DNA from: CAYPEK01 sp964409645
GTDB lineage: Bacteria > UBP15 > UBA6099
Direction: 5' to 3'
Assembly (NCBI GenBank): GCA_964409645.1
Contig: CAYPEK010000091.1
Coordinates: 1 to 17,479 of the forward strand
DNA: 17,479 nucleotides
The notes under the pieces are model-generated. The model was not told the origin of the DNA, did no database searches, and saw only the letters and a program-made list of their open reading frames with translations. The position numbers and the translations under genes are program-made. Shown here piece after piece: positions 6,950 through 13,878 of this stretch. Numbering within the stretch: the stretch's first letter is position 1; every line of letters starts with the position of its first letter.

Positions 6950-9031
6950 TTAGCCGATCACTATACGCGCATCGACCGCCGTGCAGCCAGCGCCTTCCTT
7001 GTGGACAATAACCGGGTTGAGATCGAGTTCCGAAATCGCCGGACACGCCGCTATCAGACGCCCGACCGCCGTTATCGCGTCCGCAAGCGCGACGACATCC
7101 GAGGGCGGCAGCCCGCGCGCGCCGCGCAGCATCGCCGCGGTCTTGATCGCGCCCGTCATTTCGAGCGCCTCTTCGCGGTCCACCGGCGCGAGATGGAAAA
7201 CAACATCCTTCAAAATCTCCACAAATATCCCGCCGAGACCAAACATCAGAACCTGTCCGAAACTCGGGTCTCGCCGCGAGCCTATTATCACCTCGACACC
7301 CTTGCCCGCCATTTTCTGAATCAGGATCTTTCCGTCGCCGCCCGCCGAATCCAGCACCTGCTTCAACTCGCGGTACGCCTCATGCGCCTGCTCGATATTT
7401 TCAACGCCAAGCCGCAAACCACCCGCCTCCGTCTTATGCGCTATAGCGCCTGAAGCCACTTTCATCGCAACCGGAAATCCTGTTCGCTCAATCGCAACCG
7501 ATAGCTCTTTTTCGTCCGAAACTTCGGCAAACGGCGCGACCGGCACCCCCGCCGCTTCGAGCGCCGCGAACACCGCCGCGCCGGAATTCAGCCCCTGTTC
7601 CAACGACGCCACACGCCTCACAGCCTCATCCGGCACTGCCGCCGCACCGCCCGCGAACGCGCTCCGTTTCAGGTGCATGCAGTAATCCCTGAACGCCGCA
7701 AGCGCCTTTACCGCGAGATCGGTCGAGTTGTAAACCGGCACCTTCGAACCTTCCCTATACTCCTGCACCAATGTCGGCGAACTTATGAACGCCGATACGA
7801 TCGGCTTGTTGTGCTTCCGGGCGAGCTCGTTCAGGTCCGGCACCGGGTTTCGGAGCATCGCCTTGAACGCGCCGCTGTAGTTTCCCGGCCGCCGCCGCGA
7901 AGTCATGAATATCGAGCCGTCCACGTCCGGCTGAGCGAGAGTCAGGTCGATCGCGAGCAACTGAGTGTCCATGTTGAATCCGTCGCCGAGATCGATCGGG
8001 TTTCCGATGTTTATAATGCCGGAGCGGAGTTGTTGCTGGAGCACATCTCGCGTCTCCTGCGACAGCGGCGGGAACTCGAACCCGTTCTCCTCCGCGCTGT
8101 CCGCTGCGATAACCGTCAGGCCGCCCGCGGGCGACACGATCGAAACGCGGGGACCCTTCATCGGCGGTTGCAAGAAAGTCGTCGGGAACTGTATCAGATG
8201 TTCGAGCGAATACACACGCGTGATGCCCGCCTGCCGGATCGCCGCGTCGAGTATTCGGTCGTCGTTCGCAAGCGCGGCGGTGTGCGATTTCGCGCGCTCG
8301 GCGCCCGCGCGCGTCGTGTTCGCCTTGAACAACAGAATCGGCTTATCCGATTCCGACGCCGCCTCGATGAATTCACGCCCGCGCGCCATGCCTTCGAGGT
8401 AAACAAGTATTACCTTCGTCCCCTCGTCCTTGATGAAATATCTGAGGAAATCCACCTCGTCCAAGCTGTACTTGTTACCGAGCGACACGAATTTATTGCT
8501 AGTGAGATTGTGCTCCTGAATGCCCATCAGCACCGCAATTCCGACACCGCCGCTCTGCGCGATGACGGACACCGGCCCCGGCTCCCACGCCTGAAGCGGG
8601 ATGAACGGAAGACACATTTTTCTCTCAGCGTTTATCACGCCGAGCCCGTTCGGCCCGACAAATTTGATCCCGTACTCATCCGCCTTCTTTTTGATCAAAT
8701 CGCCTAGTTCGCGGCCTTCCTCGTTCAGTTCGGAGAATCCGGCTGTTTCGATACATAAATATCTGACGCCTTTTTGGTGGGCATCGTCGAGAAGCCCGGG
8801 AATCGTCTTCGCGGGCGATAGAACCACCACATTATCTATATCGCCGGGGATGTCGAGCAGTGATTGATATATCGGCCTGTCGAGCGCCGTCCCGCCCTTC
8901 GGATTCACAGCATAAATATCGCCCGGAAACCCCCAGTCGATGAGGTTTTTCAAAATCATCCGGGCCATATTCTTCTGATTTTCCGAAACCCCGACAACCG
9001 CCACTGATTCCGGATAGAACAATTTATCCAT
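6950..9031 (-). CDS. Fused acetate/acyl-CoA synthetase (ADP-forming)
   Basis: This is a 693-residue fusion of the alpha and beta parts of an NDP-forming acyl-CoA synthetase, which interconverts acyl-CoA, ADP and Pi with acid, CoA and ATP. Domains in order: CoA-binding Rossmann domain (about 1-130, VAVVGVSENQKN and FVGPNGLGVIN), succinyl-CoA-synthetase-like domains (about 150-450, with VSVIAQSGGVG), and an ATP-grasp domain (about 475-693, GFPVAMKVASGAIAHKTEAG and ELDLNPVIV). His250 in SHTAALA fits the conserved phosphohistidine site. The start ATG has GGAG about 9 bases upstream. A role in ATP gain from acyl-CoA (fermentation or amino-acid breakdown) is likely; the acyl group preferred cannot be read from sequence. 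No metabolic neighbours in the window help. Confidence 0.9.
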   Translation of the reverse strand: MDKLFYPESVAVVGVSENQKNMARMILKNLIDWGFPGDIYAVNPKGGTALDRPIYQSLLDIPGDIDNVVVLSPAKTIPGLLDDAHQKGVRYLCIETAGFSELNEEGRELGDLIKKKADEYGIKFVGPNGLGVINAERKMCLPFIPLQAWEPGPVSVIAQSGGVGIAVLMGIQEHNLTSNKFVSLGNKYSLDEVDFLRYFIKDEGTKVILVYLEGMARGREFIEAASESDKPILLFKANTTRAGAERAKSHTAALANDDRILDAAIRQAGITRVYSLEHLIQFPTTFLQPPMKGPRVSIVSPAGGLTVIAADSAEENGFEFPPLSQETRDVLQQQLRSGIINIGNPIDLGDGFNMDTQLLAIDLTLAQPDVDGSIFMTSRRRPGNYSGAFKAMLRNPVPDLNELARKHNKPIVSAFISSPTLVQEYREGSKVPVYNSTDLAVKALAAFRDYCMHLKRSAFAGGAAAVPDEAVRRVASLEQGLNSGAAVFAALEAAGVPVAPFAEVSDEKELSVAIERTGFPVAMKVASGAIAHKTEAGGLRLGVENIEQAHEAYRELKQVLDSAGGDGKILIQKMAGKGVEVIIGSRRDPSFGQVLMFGLGGIFVEILKDVVFHLAPVDREEALEMTGAIKTAAMLRGARGLPPSDVVALADAITAVGRLIAACPAISELDLNPVIVHKEGAGCTAVDARIVIG

Positions 9032-9125
9032 ACATCAACTCCAACACGCATACGGCGGGTTTGCTTTCAGTAGAATTATCCCGCCCGCGACAATGTCGAA
9101 TTATATAACCGGATTTTGAGTCAAA

Positions 9126-9608
9126 CTATCTTTTTCTTTTTTTGATCCCGCGTTTCGATTCAATGTTCCGTTTGAGGTCCACCTGACGGTCTTCGCTCTG
9201 CCGAAGGAACTGCTTGAGCTTTCTCTCGAAACTATCATCTTCCGGGCCTTTGGGATCGTCATGATGGTGTTGCTGCTCGCGCCTTTCGAAGCGCTGCGGG
9301 GGCCGGTCTCTCTGCGGTTGCCGCATAGGCGGCGGCTCGATCCCTGTTTCGCTCCTGAATCTCTCAAGCTCCTCGGGGGTAATGCTTTTCAGCGAAAGCT
9401 GTATTCGTCCCTTGTCGTCCACGGAGATTATTTTCGCCACGACATTCGTGCCGACCGAGACATGTTCGGACACCTCGCGTACGAATTTATCGCTTATCTG
9501 GGAAATATGGATCAAACCGGTTTTGCCGCCGCGAATTTTAACAAAGGCGCCGAACTTCACAACGTCAACGACGGTACCCTCAACTATTGCCCCGATCTCG
9601 TGCTCCAT
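9126..9608 (-). CDS. S1-domain RNA-binding protein (YabR/general stress protein 13-like)
   Basis: This is a 160-residue cytoplasmic protein. Residues 1-75 form one S1 OB-fold (EIGAIVEGTVVDVVKFGAFVKI, GLIHISQIS, GRIQLSLK). The rest is a charged, probably disordered tail with a Pro/Arg/Gln-rich stretch, HHHDD, and a basic end (KRGIKKRKR) likely to contact nucleic acid. It follows a divIC-like gene by 82 bases, as yabR follows divIC in Bacillus subtilis. A short GAGGAG lies about 11 bases upstream of the start, which is rather far. The exact RNA target is unknown; ribosome- or polynucleotide-associated roles are typical of single-S1 proteins. Confidence 0.85.
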   Translation of the reverse strand: MEHEIGAIVEGTVVDVVKFGAFVKIRGGKTGLIHISQISDKFVREVSEHVSVGTNVVAKIISVDDKGRIQLSLKSITPEELERFRSETGIEPPPMRQPQRDRPPQRFERREQQHHHDDPKGPEDDSFERKLKQFLRQSEDRQVDLKRNIESKRGIKKRKR

Positions 9609-9690
9609 GCCGGGCGGAACTCCTCATTCTACCGGCGCGGGCGTCGGCGGAACCGGCCGCCCCACCCCGCAAGCTTGTCATGCGGCGCTT

Positions 9691-10065
9691 TTATCTGCGC
9701 GTTTCGTTTCCGGCCTCGCCCGTCTCTCTCGCCGGGTTCGGCAGTATCTTGATATAAACTTCCTTCGACGGCATCAGATACAACTCTTTTCGCGCTATTT
9801 CCTTTAAGTACTCTATATCGTGGAGTTTAATTTTTTCTTCTTTGAGGCTCTTTATGTGAGCCAGCTTTCGGTTTTGCTCCGACAACTGGGCTTTGATGTC
9901 TCTCTCGAGTTTTATCGAATTCTGATAATTAAGGCTTACCAGATAACCCGCAACGTAAACCGCTATCACAACCAATATAAGAGAATAGGCAATTCTGTAA
10001 GGCCGCGAATCGAGCGACCTCACCTTCTGCCTCATCATCGCGCTTTTTTTTATTTCCCTTTGCAT
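9691..10065 (-). CDS. Septum formation initiator DivIC/FtsB-like protein
   Basis: This is a 124-residue bitopic cell-division protein. A basic cytoplasmic N-terminus (about 1-24) is followed by one transmembrane helix (about 25-44, YSLILVVIAVYVAGYLV), a periplasmic coiled coil (about 48-80), and the family ending EYLKEIARKELYLMPSKEVYIKI, matching the DivIC/FtsB pattern IEeiAReklgmvkpgE. Such proteins join FtsL and FtsQ/DivIB in the division complex. I chose ATG at 10065, 4 bases after the upstream export gene's stop; a longer form from 10107 would overlap that gene, and ATGs at 10038/10035 are alternatives. None has a strong SD, so coupling to the upstream gene is likely. Confidence 0.85.
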   Translation of the reverse strand: MQREIKKSAMMRQKVRSLDSRPYRIAYSLILVVIAVYVAGYLVSLNYQNSIKLERDIKAQLSEQNRKLAHIKSLKEEKIKLHDIEYLKEIARKELYLMPSKEVYIKILPNPARETGEAGNETRR

Positions 10066-10069
10066 GTCG

Positions 10070-11086
10070 CTAATTATTATTGTCGTCCAGATTAAACACG
10101 TCCTCAATCATGCTCCACTGTATTAACGCAGTGACAATCTGACCGATGTTGAATTTCGACGAAGCCGGCACATACACTATATCGTTGTTTTTCAGCACTA
10201 CGTTTTCCTTCAGATCGACGCGGTCGATCAACGCCTTGAGATCGGCGTGGATGACAATCGGCTTCCCGTCCACTATTCTTATGACGTACGTCTTTCCCAG
10301 AGCCGCCTTCTGCGCCGGGCCGCCGACGCGGGCTATCAGGTCCAGTAACTGCGTGCCTTCCGGAACATAAGTGGTTCCGGGGATGTTCACGCTGCCGTAG
10401 GCCGTTATCTTCATCTTCATTTCCGGTTCCGGCTTCGAAACTATCAAATAATCCCCGGGCCTCATTTCGATATTGTTCGAAAGGTCCTTCCCATCGACAA
10501 TACCTCTGACGTCGATGTACTGGACAGGCTGCCCGATCCTGTACAATGCAATGTTCTTCAGATCCGCCCCATCGCCGAATGACCCGAGCTTAAGCATCAG
10601 ATCGAGCATTCTCATTCCCTCGAAATACCTGAATGACCCGGGAACCCCAACGTGTCCGAACACCGACACGGACTGCCCCGGCCGTATGCCGAGCGACACG
10701 AGTTGCACTGTGATATCGCCGTCCGCGTAATACTCACTCACGCGCTGCTTTATCATATTTGTCAGTTGGTCAATCGTCTTGCCCGCAGCCTCGAAAGCGC
10801 CGAAATCCAGACCCTCATCAATTATCGGGAAATAAAATTTGCCCTGATCGTCGATCGAGTATTCACCCGTGAGTTTTGGTTCTATCGCGATCCGGACCAT
10901 CAGCATATCTCCGATCCCGAGCACGATCGCCCCATTCTGAGCCGAAACATCAGACGTCTGTGTAGCGCTAACACCTTGTCCTGCGCTTGGCGGCATTGCT
11001 CTTTCACCGCCAAAAACCATTGTGTTAAACGCCATTACTACGATCGCTGAAAACAGCGCTGCTAAAATAAAGGCGCTTTTTCTCAT
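10070..11086 (-). CDS. Polysaccharide export protein (Wza/KpsD-like, SLBB domains)
   Basis: This is a 338-residue exported protein with an N-terminal signal segment (residues 4-26). A Poly_export/Wza-type domain covers about 53-137 (LGIGDMLMVRIAIEPKLTGEYSIDDQG). Two SLBB domains follow, at about 138-225 (SVSVFGHVGVPGSFRY, RMLDLMLKLGSFGDGA) and 230-320 (KITAYGSVNIPGTTY, LLDLIARVGGPAQKA). Members of this family form the outer-membrane or periplasmic exit of capsule and exopolysaccharide export. There is no lipobox Cys, unlike Wza. GGAG sits 8 bases before the ATG and a near-consensus promoter lies upstream. No other capsule genes are in the window, so which polymer is exported is unknown. Confidence 0.86.
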   Translation of the reverse strand: MRKSAFILAALFSAIVVMAFNTMVFGGERAMPPSAGQGVSATQTSDVSAQNGAIVLGIGDMLMVRIAIEPKLTGEYSIDDQGKFYFPIIDEGLDFGAFEAAGKTIDQLTNMIKQRVSEYYADGDITVQLVSLGIRPGQSVSVFGHVGVPGSFRYFEGMRMLDLMLKLGSFGDGADLKNIALYRIGQPVQYIDVRGIVDGKDLSNNIEMRPGDYLIVSKPEPEMKMKITAYGSVNIPGTTYVPEGTQLLDLIARVGGPAQKAALGKTYVIRIVDGKPIVIHADLKALIDRVDLKENVVLKNNDIVYVPASSKFNIGQIVTALIQWSMIEDVFNLDDNNN

Positions 11087-11147
11087 ATCGACACTCCGGC
11101 GAATAAATTTAAATATTTCGCCACAATAAAAGAAATTTCAAATTTCC

Positions 11148-11176
11148 ATTATATATAATAACAAATTCCGTTTCAA
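11148..11176 (-). promoter_or_regulatory. Sigma70-type promoter for the minus-strand export/division genes
   Basis: Read on the minus strand, TTGAAA (11176-11171) lies 17 bases before a perfect TATAAT (11153-11148). Transcription would start near 11141, about 55 bases before the export gene ATG at 11086. The surrounding stretch is very AT-rich. Confidence 0.65.
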
Positions 11177-11306
11177 TTAATATCATTTTTTTTGATTTTT
11201 TTTAATACAATTACAAAAATATTCAATTATTATTCATTACCTTACCCGATTTACCATACCCGCGAACCACCCGTTTTGTCAAAATGGTTTTGAATTGTCG
11301 AAAAAA

Positions 11307-11315
11307 TGATAAAAT
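11307..11315 (+). promoter_or_regulatory. Extended -10 promoter for the peptide-maturation operon
   Basis: TG-A-TAAAAT at 11307-11315 fits an extended -10 (TGnTATAAT with one mismatch). The -35 region is poor (TTTTGA at 11288-11293). Start of transcription would be near 11322, about 37 bases before the GTG at 11359. A small imperfect hairpin lies upstream (CCGTTTT 11271-11277 with AAAATGG 11281-11287) and could be a binding site; this is speculative. Confidence 0.4.
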
Positions 11316-11358
11316 ATGTAAGGAAATAAATTCGCGACATCTCGCGGGAGAAAATTAA

Positions 11359-11631
11359 GTGCCGGACACCCGATGGAAAAAATCGCAGCATTGCATCGAC
11401 AGATCAATCGACGGAGAAACAGTCCTCCTCGACCTGAAAACGGGCATCTATTACAGCCTCAACGAAGTCGGATCGGCCGTTTGGCGGATACTCCAAAGCG
11501 GCGCAACCGCGGCCGAAATCGCGGAGATTGTTTCGTCGGATTATGATGTTGAGCCCAACACAGTGCGCGCGGATATCAACGAACTGCTCAATGACCTTGC
11601 CTCGGAAAAACTGATTTCGGAGGAAACATGA
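11359..11631 (+). CDS. PqqD-family peptide chaperone (RiPP recognition element)
   Basis: This is a 90-residue stand-alone PqqD-like winged-helix domain. It shows the family pattern DGETVLLDLKTGIYYSLNEVGSAVWRIL near residues 18-45 and a C-terminal helical part (AAEIAEIVSSDYDVEPNTVRADINELLNDL). Such proteins bind the leader of a precursor peptide and present it to the modifying enzyme. A radical SAM/SPASM gene and a leader-bearing peptide gene follow directly, fitting that job. The start is GTG 11359 with SD GGGAG (11346-11350, spacing 8); a CGCGA/TCGCG hairpin (11333-11337 with 11342-11346) touches that SD. Its stop overlaps the ATG of an 11-codon mini-ORF. Confidence 0.87.
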   Translation: MPDTRWKKSQHCIDRSIDGETVLLDLKTGIYYSLNEVGSAVWRILQSGATAAEIAEIVSSDYDVEPNTVRADINELLNDLASEKLISEET

Positions 11632-11663
11632 TAAAGCGGACAAACCGCTTTTCGTTCAAATGA
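11628..11663 (+). CDS. 11-codon mini-ORF with hairpin between chaperone and radical SAM gene
   Basis: ATG 11628 overlaps the PqqD-like stop (ATGA) and has a strong SD GGAGGA (11619-11624) very close to it. The frame ends after 11 codons with a TGA (11661-11663) that overlaps the radical SAM ATG at 11660. Within it, AAGCGG (11634-11639) pairs with CCGCTT (11645-11650), followed by TTTT. It could be a leader ORF, a coupling device, or only a structured spacer that brings the SD nearer to the next ATG. Translation is unproven. Confidence 0.25.
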   Translation: MIKRTNRFSFK

Positions 11664-12748
11664 AACGGGAAACACGCGAAAAATTCTATAAAATGTACTC
11701 CGAATCCGCGCGGCCGCTCCGGATCCAAATCGAAGTCACGCGCCGGTGCAACCTTAGTTGCGTCCATTGCACGCTAGGCGGCGACACGCAGGTGGAAAAC
11801 GAGCTGACGGCACGCGATTACGAAAAACTCATACCGGAGTTGAGAGACGCCGGCCTGATTAACATATACCTGACAGGCGGCGAATTCCTCGTGCATCCCG
11901 AAATAGACGATATTCTAGGAATGCTTCTCGAAGCGGATTTCTGGGTCTCGCTCCAGACAAACGGAGCGCTGCTCGACACCCGGCGAGTCGAACTCCTCGA
12001 ACATAACGCCGAAAAAATCAAATCTATCGCCGTCAGCCTTTACGGCGCGACCCCGGAGGTCCACGAGGCGGTCACGCGCGTTCCCGGCAGCTTCAACAAT
12101 ACGGTCAACGCCATCGAAATGCTCACCGCCGCGGGATTCAGAGTCGAGGTAATCACCCTCCTGATGACGCTCAACTTCGGCGAGCGCGCGGCGATCGAGC
12201 GCCTGTGCTCGCAATGGAATGTCAAACAGCAATTCAATTCCGTCCTTGTGCCGAACCGCGAAGGCTCCAGCGAGCCGCTCCGCTACAGGCTACCGGAAGA
12301 CCTGATTCGACGGCTTCCGCGCCCGTGGGAAACATTCACATACACCCTCAGCGACGGCGACCCGGCGGACTTCACGCCCGACCGGCCGCTCGACGCGTGG
12401 TGTTCCATGGCGCGCAGCACGGGCTACCTCGACTCGCGTGGAAATGTACTGCCCTGCTCAGTGGTCGAAATGCCGGCGGGCAACGTGCGCGAACAGACGT
12501 TCGGTGAAATCTGGGCGGACTCGCCCGTGTTTAAAAAAATTCGCAACCTGAAAATCGGCGAATTCGAATGCTCGAACTGCCGCCATTTCCCGGTCTGCCG
12601 CCCATGTCCCGGACTCGCTTACATCGAACACGGGAATCTTTTCGCGGCGCCAAGAGAAATCTGCCGCATCGTAGAACAATTCCTCGGAAGAAGGGAGGAT
12701 TCATGCAATGAAAGAGAAAAAGCCTTACTCGAAACCTGCGCTGACTAA
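11660..12748 (+). CDS. Radical SAM/SPASM peptide maturase
   Basis: This is a 362-residue radical SAM enzyme predicted to modify the adjacent peptide using S-adenosylmethionine and iron-sulphur clusters. The SAM-cluster motif is C30-N-L-S-C34-V-H-C37, followed by the TGGE glycine-rich motif (YLTGGEFLVHPEI). A SPASM region binds extra clusters: C248-x12-G261-x4-C266, then C304-xx-C307-x5-C313-xx-C316 and C335; the third spacing is xx rather than the commoner xxx. Family members make sactionine, C-C or related crosslinks in RiPPs. No internal RRE is evident, which suits the stand-alone PqqD-like gene upstream. It has no SD of its own right before the ATG. Its 3' end overlaps the precursor peptide gene by 41 bases in another frame. 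Confidence 0.9.
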   Translation: MKRETREKFYKMYSESARPLRIQIEVTRRCNLSCVHCTLGGDTQVENELTARDYEKLIPELRDAGLINIYLTGGEFLVHPEIDDILGMLLEADFWVSLQTNGALLDTRRVELLEHNAEKIKSIAVSLYGATPEVHEAVTRVPGSFNNTVNAIEMLTAAGFRVEVITLLMTLNFGERAAIERLCSQWNVKQQFNSVLVPNREGSSEPLRYRLPEDLIRRLPRPWETFTYTLSDGDPADFTPDRPLDAWCSMARSTGYLDSRGNVLPCSVVEMPAGNVREQTFGEIWADSPVFKKIRNLKIGEFECSNCRHFPVCRPCPGLAYIEHGNLFAAPREICRIVEQFLGRREDSCNEREKALLETCAD

Positions 12749-12821
12749 ATACGGTACTGTCAAAGACGTTTACAACGGACCGTCCTGCAAAGCAGTCATG
12801 ACACAGGCAGCAGATAAATAA
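12708..12821 (+). CDS. RiPP precursor peptide with lasso-type leader (37 aa)
   Basis: This small ORF starts inside the end of the radical SAM gene, with a good SD (GGGAGG 12693-12698, spacing 9). Residues 7-16 read YSKPALTKYG, an exact match to the YxxPxLxxxG leader motif that PqqD-like recognition elements bind in lasso peptide systems. The remainder (residues 17-37) includes VKDVYNGPSCKAVMTQ and ends in AADK; it has one Cys (27), Ser26, Thr32 and two Tyr outside the motif core (15 and 22). The gene lies exactly where a substrate for the PqqD/radical SAM pair is expected. The final product and cleavage site cannot be read. Assignment is inferred from motif plus context. Confidence 0.82.
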   Translation: MKEKKPYSKPALTKYGTVKDVYNGPSCKAVMTQAADK

Positions 12822-12993
12822 AAACGTGTCGCGGCCGGAACGACGACCGTGCGCCAGACCCCGTCCCGCACAATTGGGATACTTTTAATGCAGGACGAAA
12901 GTGCCTCTAAATGACAAACATCTCCAAACATGAACCGTTAACAGGCGGGCACACCACAGCCCACCCGGATCCGGCACAGGCACAATATTGTTT
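12822..12993 (+). other. Gap between precursor peptide and kinase-like gene
   Basis: These 172 bases contain no long frame. A weak hairpin joins GTGCG (12849-12853) to CGCAC (12867-12871) with a 13-base loop and no U-tract, so it is not a clear terminator. A 28-codon ORF runs from ATG 12911 to TGA 12997 and overlaps the next gene's ATG (12994) as ATGA. It has no SD at normal distance (AGGA at 12892-12895 is 15 bases away), so I do not call it a gene. Confidence 0.5.
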
Positions 12994-13878
12994 ATGAGCA
13001 AACACAATGGAACCGGCGCGAGTTCTTTCATGCTCGACATGTTCGGCGGATCGTTCGCCATCTACTCGAACGCCCCGGAGTTCGTCGAGACGTGCCTGAA
13101 AGCAAACTATCCCTCACGATACAGACCGGCAGATACTAACATCCGGGCGGATTACTCACTCACCATCACTCACGGAGACAGCAACACTCCTGAAAGCGAA
13201 AGACCTGCAATAGAAGGAACCGGCGGAGTTTTCACTTGTACCGCACCGCCCACGGGAGCCCCGGAGACGCTTCGCTTCGTATTTGAAGCGGTTGCAGCTT
13301 TCGTTCAGACAGCTCTCAAGAATAGAAAAATCTTTTTTGTACATGCTGCTTCGGTCGTGTGGAAACGGAAAGCGATGCTTGTCGCCGGGGCCAACGAATG
13401 CGGGAAATCGACAATCGCGCGCGCGTTGATATCGAATGGCGCAACGTTCCTCGCCGACGACGCTGCACCCATTCTCGCGGTTCAAAACAGCGCCGCAACG
13501 GCAATTCCGAGCCCGGAAGCAGTCACCGTCAAAGACCTCGCACCCGAAGAGATCGAAATGCTCGCGGCGGTTGGCTTCACTCGCGGGCCGGACCCGCGCT
13601 TCATGGCCCCGCCGGAAGGTGCGGAGGAAGCGCCTGTAAAATTTCTGTTTTTCCCGGAGCGGTCCGAAAGTGTTCTTCCTATAATGTCATTGACAAAAAA
13701 GGAGGCTTTACTGAAGATTTTAAAGTTGAATAAAACGCCACTAACGGACGTGGAATTTTCTTCGTGGTTTCAGGCGGCATACGACTTGGCAAACAATTCG
13801 ACGGCGGCGCGGGTTTCCATTTCAACGGACTCGGCGCCTCCGGTTTCGGAGATATTTGAATTCTGTGAAAACGTGTAA
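12994..13878 (+). CDS. HPr-kinase-like P-loop protein, probable RiPP tailoring kinase
   Basis: This is a 294-residue protein with an HprK/P-like C-terminal ATPase fold. FFVHAASVV (114-122) precedes the P-loop GANECGKST (132-140), and ATFLADDAAPI (150-160) matches the ADD strand of HPr kinases. The N-terminal half (about 1-110) resembles the extension of HprK-related proteins in peptide clusters but has no clear motif. True HprK signature sequences further on are not visible, so it is not ordinary carbon-catabolite HprK. In paeninodin-type lasso clusters such kinases phosphorylate the precursor; by analogy it may act on Ser26 or Thr32 of the peptide at 12708. An upstream TTG at 12988 has a weak AGG 7 bases ahead and is an alternative start. 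It overlaps the next gene. Confidence 0.76.
   Translation: MSKHNGTGASSFMLDMFGGSFAIYSNAPEFVETCLKANYPSRYRPADTNIRADYSLTITHGDSNTPESERPAIEGTGGVFTCTAPPTGAPETLRFVFEAVAAFVQTALKNRKIFFVHAASVVWKRKAMLVAGANECGKSTIARALISNGATFLADDAAPILAVQNSAATAIPSPEAVTVKDLAPEEIEMLAAVGFTRGPDPRFMAPPEGAEEAPVKFLFFPERSESVLPIMSLTKKEALLKILKLNKTPLTDVEFSSWFQAAYDLANNSTAARVSISTDSAPPVSEIFEFCENV

Noticed and set aside
7673..8707. 344-residue plus-strand frame inside the acyl-CoA synthetase gene
   Set aside because: Arg-rich shadow of the minus-strand enzyme, which has complete domains and motifs.
9100..9124. Minus-strand TTGACT and TATAAT upstream of the acyl-CoA synthetase
   Set aside because: The spacing is only 13 bases, too short for a standard sigma70 promoter; co-transcription from upstream remains possible.
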